Positions 58,855 to 64,000 of a stretch of DNA of 64,000 nucleotides are shown here, piece by piece. Location: positions 24,228,350 through 24,292,349 of the forward strand of contig CM057234.1 of the NCBI GenBank assembly GCA_029891385.1. The letters run 5' to 3'. A program made the position numbers and the translations under genes. The notes beneath the pieces are model-generated. The model had not been told where the DNA came from. It saw nothing but the letters and a program-made list of their open reading frames with translations, and did not search any database. The DNA comes from Erythroxylum novogranatense. Taxonomy: Eukaryota; Streptophyta; Magnoliopsida; Malpighiales; Erythroxylaceae. How positions within the stretch are numbered: position 1 is the stretch's first letter; each line of letters starts with the position of its first letter.

Positions 58855-60338
58855 TGTCAAGCTCCAGGCGAGATAACAGTAAAAGGTCAGCGTGGAGAAA
58901 GAAGAATTTGGAATCAATGAGACCTTTAAAACTTGACAAAGAATATTTGTGTAATATATGCCCACACGCAGACGAAAGACTTTGTTTCTCTCTCCACCGT
59001 GAATTTGCGTCTCGTTCTTTTGTTTCTTGCGGGCAGTGCTCGAGATTTTGAGAATTTTGTTCTGCTTAGATCGAACCGGATCTTAGGACCACTGTCATGC
59101 TATGGTTGATCAAACCGGTTTCATCTTGCATTTTCGGTTGTTTCACTTATTTTTCTTCTATAATATTTTATTAAATTATAATTTATCATATAAAATTAAA
59201 CCTTAATTCTTTTCGGTTTCGACTTTCGAATCGAGAGTAAAAATATTTACGGCCTTTTGTAATATTTATACACTAACCTATACCTATTGTAGGTTTATGA
59301 GGCGTGTTGGTCATCATGTATGTTCCATTGACATTGAGTAAACTAACAGCTATTGCTTGCTTTATTCGTACGTCCCTCTTACAAAGTAACTTTGAGGAAA
59401 TAACAATAGACATTGGACTTCCGTAGTTGGATTTGGAAGAAGTACATGGGCCTTGGTCTCTGCAGGTTTCCGATTAAGGTTGCTTTATGCATGAGAAAAA
59501 ACTCGGGCAAGGGCCGTGTCCAATTTGTCCGTTCTTGATGCCCAATGACGGCCTACGGAGAAGAGTTATTATAGTTCCTCTTGGTTTGAACGACATAAGA
59601 ACAACGCCAGTAAGAAGATGAATAGATAATTTGAGACTTCTTTATTTATGTTGCTTTCTCGTTTCTTGGGTTTTGAATCGTAAAAGAATGATAACAACGG
59701 GGCACCGCACGATAAAGAATTATCGATTACGTATACTGTACACCAAAAGTGAGGAAAGGGAAGAGTAAGGCAAAGGTAGCCTCTCGTTGTGGGGTGGAGA
59801 AACTCGTGCGCTAAACACGATTAGAATTGATGGTGGTGGCAGTGACGGGCATAAGAAAGTACGCGACGCTCAAGTCGGATCAAATGACACGACTCTGCTA
59901 TAGTCACTATCCTTTTGTCTCGTTGTACACGTTATCAGGCCTGAAAACCAGCTTACTTTGAACTTACTGGTTAGTTAAAGTCAGCAGCTTTCACTGTAAG
60001 CAGACCTAAACCTGTCTCTATGGCACAAGAAAATTCTTGACGTTCCTGTAAGCAGACCTAAACCTGTCTCTATGGCACATAATTGAATGCAGAAGTTGGG
60101 AATTCAAGCTTGACAGGAATATTCTAAACTGAATACAATGCAGATTACCGATTAACAAAAATTTGCAACTGCCCTAATATATTCCACTGCAAGCTGATAT
60201 GCGAACTGGACTGAAGATCATGTCAAATTACAGAACCTACATTTATTAATCGCAAAACAGGGCAGTTAGCATCGAACCATCAAGTTCACTTCTAGATGGT
60301 TCCTGTGTGGGGAGATCTACCTAAGCACAAAAAAGGGA
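58855..60338. other. AAR3 upstream region and intergenic DNA
   Basis: Contains the presumed promoter and 5' untranslated region of AAR3 (reading leftwards from 58855); no single TATA box stands out. A C/T-rich plus-strand stretch at 58980-59040 is the most likely leader region. The rest (59050-60338) shows no gene, apart from a 34-bp duplication at 59994-60079. It ends at the copia LTR. Confidence 0.4.
59994..60079. repeat. Exact 34-bp direct duplication
   Basis: The 34 bp at 59994-60027 (CTGTAAGCAGACC...TATGGCACA) recur exactly at 60046-60079, 52 bp apart start to start with 18 bp between. Perfect identity implies a recent event. Confidence 0.92.
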
Positions 60339-60671
60339 TGTTACTGTCATGTCAGGAATTTTATGAACAGATCATATATCACAGGATCATCGTATATACA
60401 TGGAAAAACAAATAATTACATACTTGAATTATTCGTTATGATTTCACCGGTTATTGAACTTTCTGTTTCCACCCTTACTATGGAGATATTCTTCTCTTCT
60501 GTGGAGAAATCTTGAGAAATAAAACTGAAGCCACACCTACGCACCGTTCTCTTTTTTACTTATATATCATGTTGCATTCACGTTTTGTTTTTCATTTAAC
60601 TACCTTTGGTAGTTATCTCAAGAATCTCAGTACTATTATACCCTTCATGAGTGTAATAATAATAACTTACA
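60339..60671 (-). repeat. 3' LTR of the minus-strand copia element
   Basis: On the minus strand it starts TGTAAGTTATTATTATTACA after a purine tract (GAGTGGGAGA, about 60672-60684) and ends CATGACAGTAACA, 333 bp with TG...CA ends. The other LTR is outside the window, so limits rest on the purine tract and terminal dinucleotides. Confidence 0.7.
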
Positions 60672-60684
60672 TCTCCCACTCACA

Positions 60685-61743
60685 CATGATGGGTTTAATT
60701 TTAAAACAAACTCTGCAATACTCATACTTGTTCAATAACCAGTATGACCAGCATACGACGAGAGTAAATTATCATATATCTGTTAGGAGTATATGACATC
60801 TCGATTTAACAAATTGATCCTAGGACTTATGAGTCCTTGAGTAGACATTGTATGCTATACCCTAGGTCATATCTCGCATTTGCATTTTTCTTTGATCTCA
60901 TTTAGTTTCTTTAAGACATGACTGTATTCAAGTTCTCTCATAAAGAGACGATGGCCATCTATGAATACTTTTCATGCGAGTCAATGAGCTAAACTAAATG
61001 ACCTTCCTCTGTTCTCAATTCTCTTTTGAATTAAATTTAATTTGTTTTCCTAGAATTATTCCATAGGATCGTATCTTGCATGATCTTTTGGCAATAACCT
61101 AAAGTAGCAAACCTTAAATTCAATTCGCAAGAATGGAACAAGAGTCGTAAGGGTATATAATGAGGTTCTTCTAAACCTCAAGGGTCTCACATAATATAAG
61201 ATGAGATCTTGCGACTTACATTAATCCCTTTTGTGGTCAGTTATGCACACATGGTAAGAGTCATGTGCTACGGTATTTACCCACTTCGTTTACCTTAAAC
61301 ATCTTTTATTCAAGAAATACCGTACAAATGATAGCTCAAACATACTCAATGTTTAACTTGAGTTCACTTATCTACTCACAAACTTATTCAGAACTCTCAT
61401 CTGTCAACGTAAGACAGATATGGTGATTAATAAATCACTTTGAACTAATTTTCTTGCGGCATCTATGGTTTAAGTTTCGCGCTCTCAATTATCACCTAGA
61501 TAATAAACTTTAAACATGCCTCATCTCTAGTGACCATAAACACTAGAGGCGATTTTCTGTGTGAGAGGGTCAATCTATAATCTATCTCATGTACTTATGA
61601 TTCATCTTAAAATATATTGGTACATAAAACACATATATTCATGAATCAAATGATACACAATATAATTTTCATCATACATTAGATCCAAATAAGTGACATT
61701 AAAATGAGTGAACATACATAGAGAAATGTTGTATCAGTACATT
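60685..61743 (-). other. Long non-coding spacer between pol and the 3' LTR
   Basis: About 1060 bp with no convincing ORF on the minus strand, between the RNase H stop (61744) and the polypurine tract. Most copia elements have much less sequence here. It has no recognisable domain, repeat or envelope-like reading frame. Confidence 0.6.
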
Positions 61744-64000
61744 TTAACATCTACGCAGTCCTAATGACTTTACGTGCCCAATAAATACATCTCTAGAAAT
61801 TGGTTTTGTCATTGGGTCTGCTATAATATCTCGCGTAGATATATATCTCATGTTCACTTCTCCTCGTGCAACTATATCTTTCACATAATTGTATTTAGTA
61901 TCTATGTGCTTTGTCTTACAATAAAATTTGGGGTCTTTTGTATAGCGATTGCGAACTTGACTATCACGATTGATGGTCATTTGGATTAATTTCGCTTTTA
62001 GTAACTCCCAGATGCACAAGGAATCGATGAAGCCATACAGCCTCTTGTACTGTAGTTGAGAATGCTATAAATTCAGCTTCCATTGTGGATAATGCAACAC
62101 ATGATTGTTTCTTACTTTTCCATGATATTGCTCCATGGTTTAGTAAGAATACATATCCTGAGGTAGATTTTCTTTCATCTAAATCTCCTCCCCAGTCAAC
62201 ATATGTATATCCTTGTATACATAGATCATTGCCTTGATAACACAATGCATAGTCCACGGTTCCCTTCAGATACCTCAATATTCTCTTTACTGCTTTCCAA
62301 TGTGCTTGGCCTGGATTTGACTGATATCTGCTTACCATCCCAACAGCATAACAAATATCTGATCTTGTACACATCATTGCATACATAAGACTTCCAACTG
62401 CACTAGTATAGGGGACATTCTTCATTTGTTCCATTTCTTGTGGCGTTGACGGACAATTTCTTTTACTAAGGCCTTCATTCTTAGCAATATGATTATCAAT
62501 TGGTTTGTAATATTGCATACGGAATCGTTCAAGAATTATTTGAATGTACATCGCTTGTGAAAGCGATAACAATTTCTTTGAACGATCTCTTGAAATCTTG
62601 ACTCCAAGAATGTATGCCTCTTCACCCATATCTTTCATTTCAAATTCAGATGATAACCATTCTTTGATTTGCTTAAGAAACACACAGTAATTACAAGCAA
62701 TCAATATATCATCCACGTATAAAGATAAAATCACGAATTTATCTTTGGATCTTTTAACATATACACAATGGTCTTCATCAATCATTTGAAAATCATACGA
62801 AATGATTACATTATGAAAATGATTATACCATTGTCTTGAAGACTGCTTCAGGCCATAAATTGATTTTAATAAACGACATACTTTATTTTCATGACCTGCC
62901 TTGATGAAACCTTTAGGTTGTTCCATATAGATTTCTTCATCTAGTTTTCCATTGAGAAAAACAGTTTTTACATCCATTTGATGTAATTCAAGATCCATAC
63001 TGGCTACTATAGCCAGAATAAGACGGATTGAAGCAAACTTCACAACAGGTGAAAAAGTTTCCTCATAATCAATTCCCTCCTGTTGCGTATATCCTTTTGC
63101 TACAAGACGTGCCTTATATCTTTCGATATTGCAATCAGCTTTTCGCTTAATTTTGAGAACTCACTTGTTCCTAATTGCTTTACGTCCTTCTGGTAGGTCA
63201 ACCAAGTCCCATACTTGATTTGAGCTTAAAGAAGACATTTCTTCCGTCATTGCTTTCATCCATTCTTCTTTAGCAAGGCCAGTAAGAGCCTCATTTACAT
63301 TCCTTGGCTCTTCTTCTTCTTGCGGAACAATCATATTAATTTCTCCTTCAATCTCAAAACGACGCCGGGGAATTACTCCTCGATTACTTCGTCTTAACCG
63401 AGGTTCATCATGAACAAATTCATGATTGATCTGATTGCTCCCACTTGGATCAGTTATCATAGAGAACCTTTCTGTGGAATTGCTCCCACTTGGTTGAAGT
63501 TCCTCATTTTGATTCTGCATAACAGAATCATTCTGATCAAGTGACTCATATAATAATAGGTCTTTACCTATTTCGCCTTGCTTAGGAAAATCATTCTCTA
63601 AGAATGTTACATCTCGTGATTCAAATTCAGTTACACCTCCACTACCTTGTTAACTTATGAACACGTATCATTTTGAGTGTTTTGAGTATCTAATAAAAAT
63701 ACTTTTTCTCCTTCTTGGGCCTAATTTCTCATATTTGTGAGAGAGATCATGAACATAGGTTGCACACCCCCAAGGTCAGAGACTTGACACATCAGGCCTC
63801 CTACCATTCCACAACTCATATGGTGTGCTAGTAACTGATTTCGTAGGCACACGATTAAGTACATAAGTGGTTGTTAGCAATGCATCACCCCAAAAGGTAA
63901 TTGGTAAATTTGTTTGGGCCATCATGGACCTAATCATTTCTAACAGCGTCCTATTTTGTCTTTCAGCGACGCCATTTTGTTGTGGGGTTCTAGGAATTGT
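61744..64000 (-). pseudogene. Copia pol (integrase end, RT, RNase H), broken
   Basis: From the right edge: integrase end (TPQQNGVAERQNRT at about 63990), a proline/acidic linker (SGSNSTERFSMITDPSGSNQ) and reverse transcriptase. RT is split by TGA at 63161 (relatives have Trp) and then open from 63043: LHQMDVKTVFLNGKLDEEIY, then YVDDILIACN with the catalytic Y-V-D-D, then SAVGSLMYAMMCTRSDICYA. RNase H follows with YVDWGGDLDERKSTSGYVF and STMEAEFIA. A frameshift near 61970 separates the last part, which reads TKHIDTKYNYVKDIV and DIIADPMTKPI to TAG 61744. A further TGA at about 63784 replaces an Arg codon. The long 359-residue RT/RNase H frame suggests moderate age. Confidence 0.87.

Larger units (their letters stand above)
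60339..64000 (-). mobile_element. Ty1/copia element on the minus strand, 5' part beyond the window
   Basis: Reading right to left: integrase end, reverse transcriptase, RNase H, a long non-coding stretch, a polypurine tract and an LTR. The order integrase before reverse transcriptase is Ty1/copia. The 5' LTR, gag and protease lie beyond 64000. I do not assign a lineage. Confidence 0.85.

Overview
This is nuclear DNA of a flowering plant, most likely a dicot; the species cannot be named from the sequence. It is AT-rich, its genes have GT-AG introns, and about half of it is recognisable LTR-retrotransposon DNA of plant lineages (Ty3/gypsy chromoviruses of Tekay/Del type; Ty1/copia of SIRE, Tork-like and Ale-like type). 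Only two loci look like functional host genes.

Layout: 1-870 is the 3' end of a Tekay-type LTR. 1240-4005 and 4341-8610 are two related solo LTRs, each with a target-site duplication. 8611-19584 is old AT-rich repeat DNA: a degenerate ~60-bp minisatellite, a pair of ~155-bp direct repeats, and a broken minus-strand gag-like ORF. 19585-24103 is a 3'-truncated SIRE-type copia element abutting an LTR fragment (24104-25815). 27733-38526 is a complete Tekay element with ~2.9-kb LTRs and a perfect 5-bp target duplication (CTAAT), but a broken gag-pol.

38532-43873 is a composite region. Intron-containing fragments of a WNK-type kinase gene and a mitochondrial p32/MAM33-family gene lie head to tail and out of frame. 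They are followed by four 200-bp tandem repeats and a CACTA-like transposon end, which abuts a Tork-like copia fragment with its 3' LTR. This looks like DNA-level gene capture and is the most unusual structure in the window.

46561-48800 (+) is a four-exon DUF1666 ('ribosomal protein L34Ae'-like) gene. It converges on 49458-58854 (-), a nine-exon DCN1-like/AAR3 gene (cullin neddylation co-factor) with consistent splice sites and reading frame. Intron 6 of that gene is 5.6 kb because an Ale-type copia element (51365-56247) sits in it in antisense orientation. From 60339 to the right edge is the 3' LTR, a long spacer and the pol region of another copia element on the minus strand.

The mobile elements do not work together; they record successive insertions, recombination to solo LTRs, and decay in which premature stops are mostly C-to-T or G-to-A changes. 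The two host genes are unrelated neighbours.
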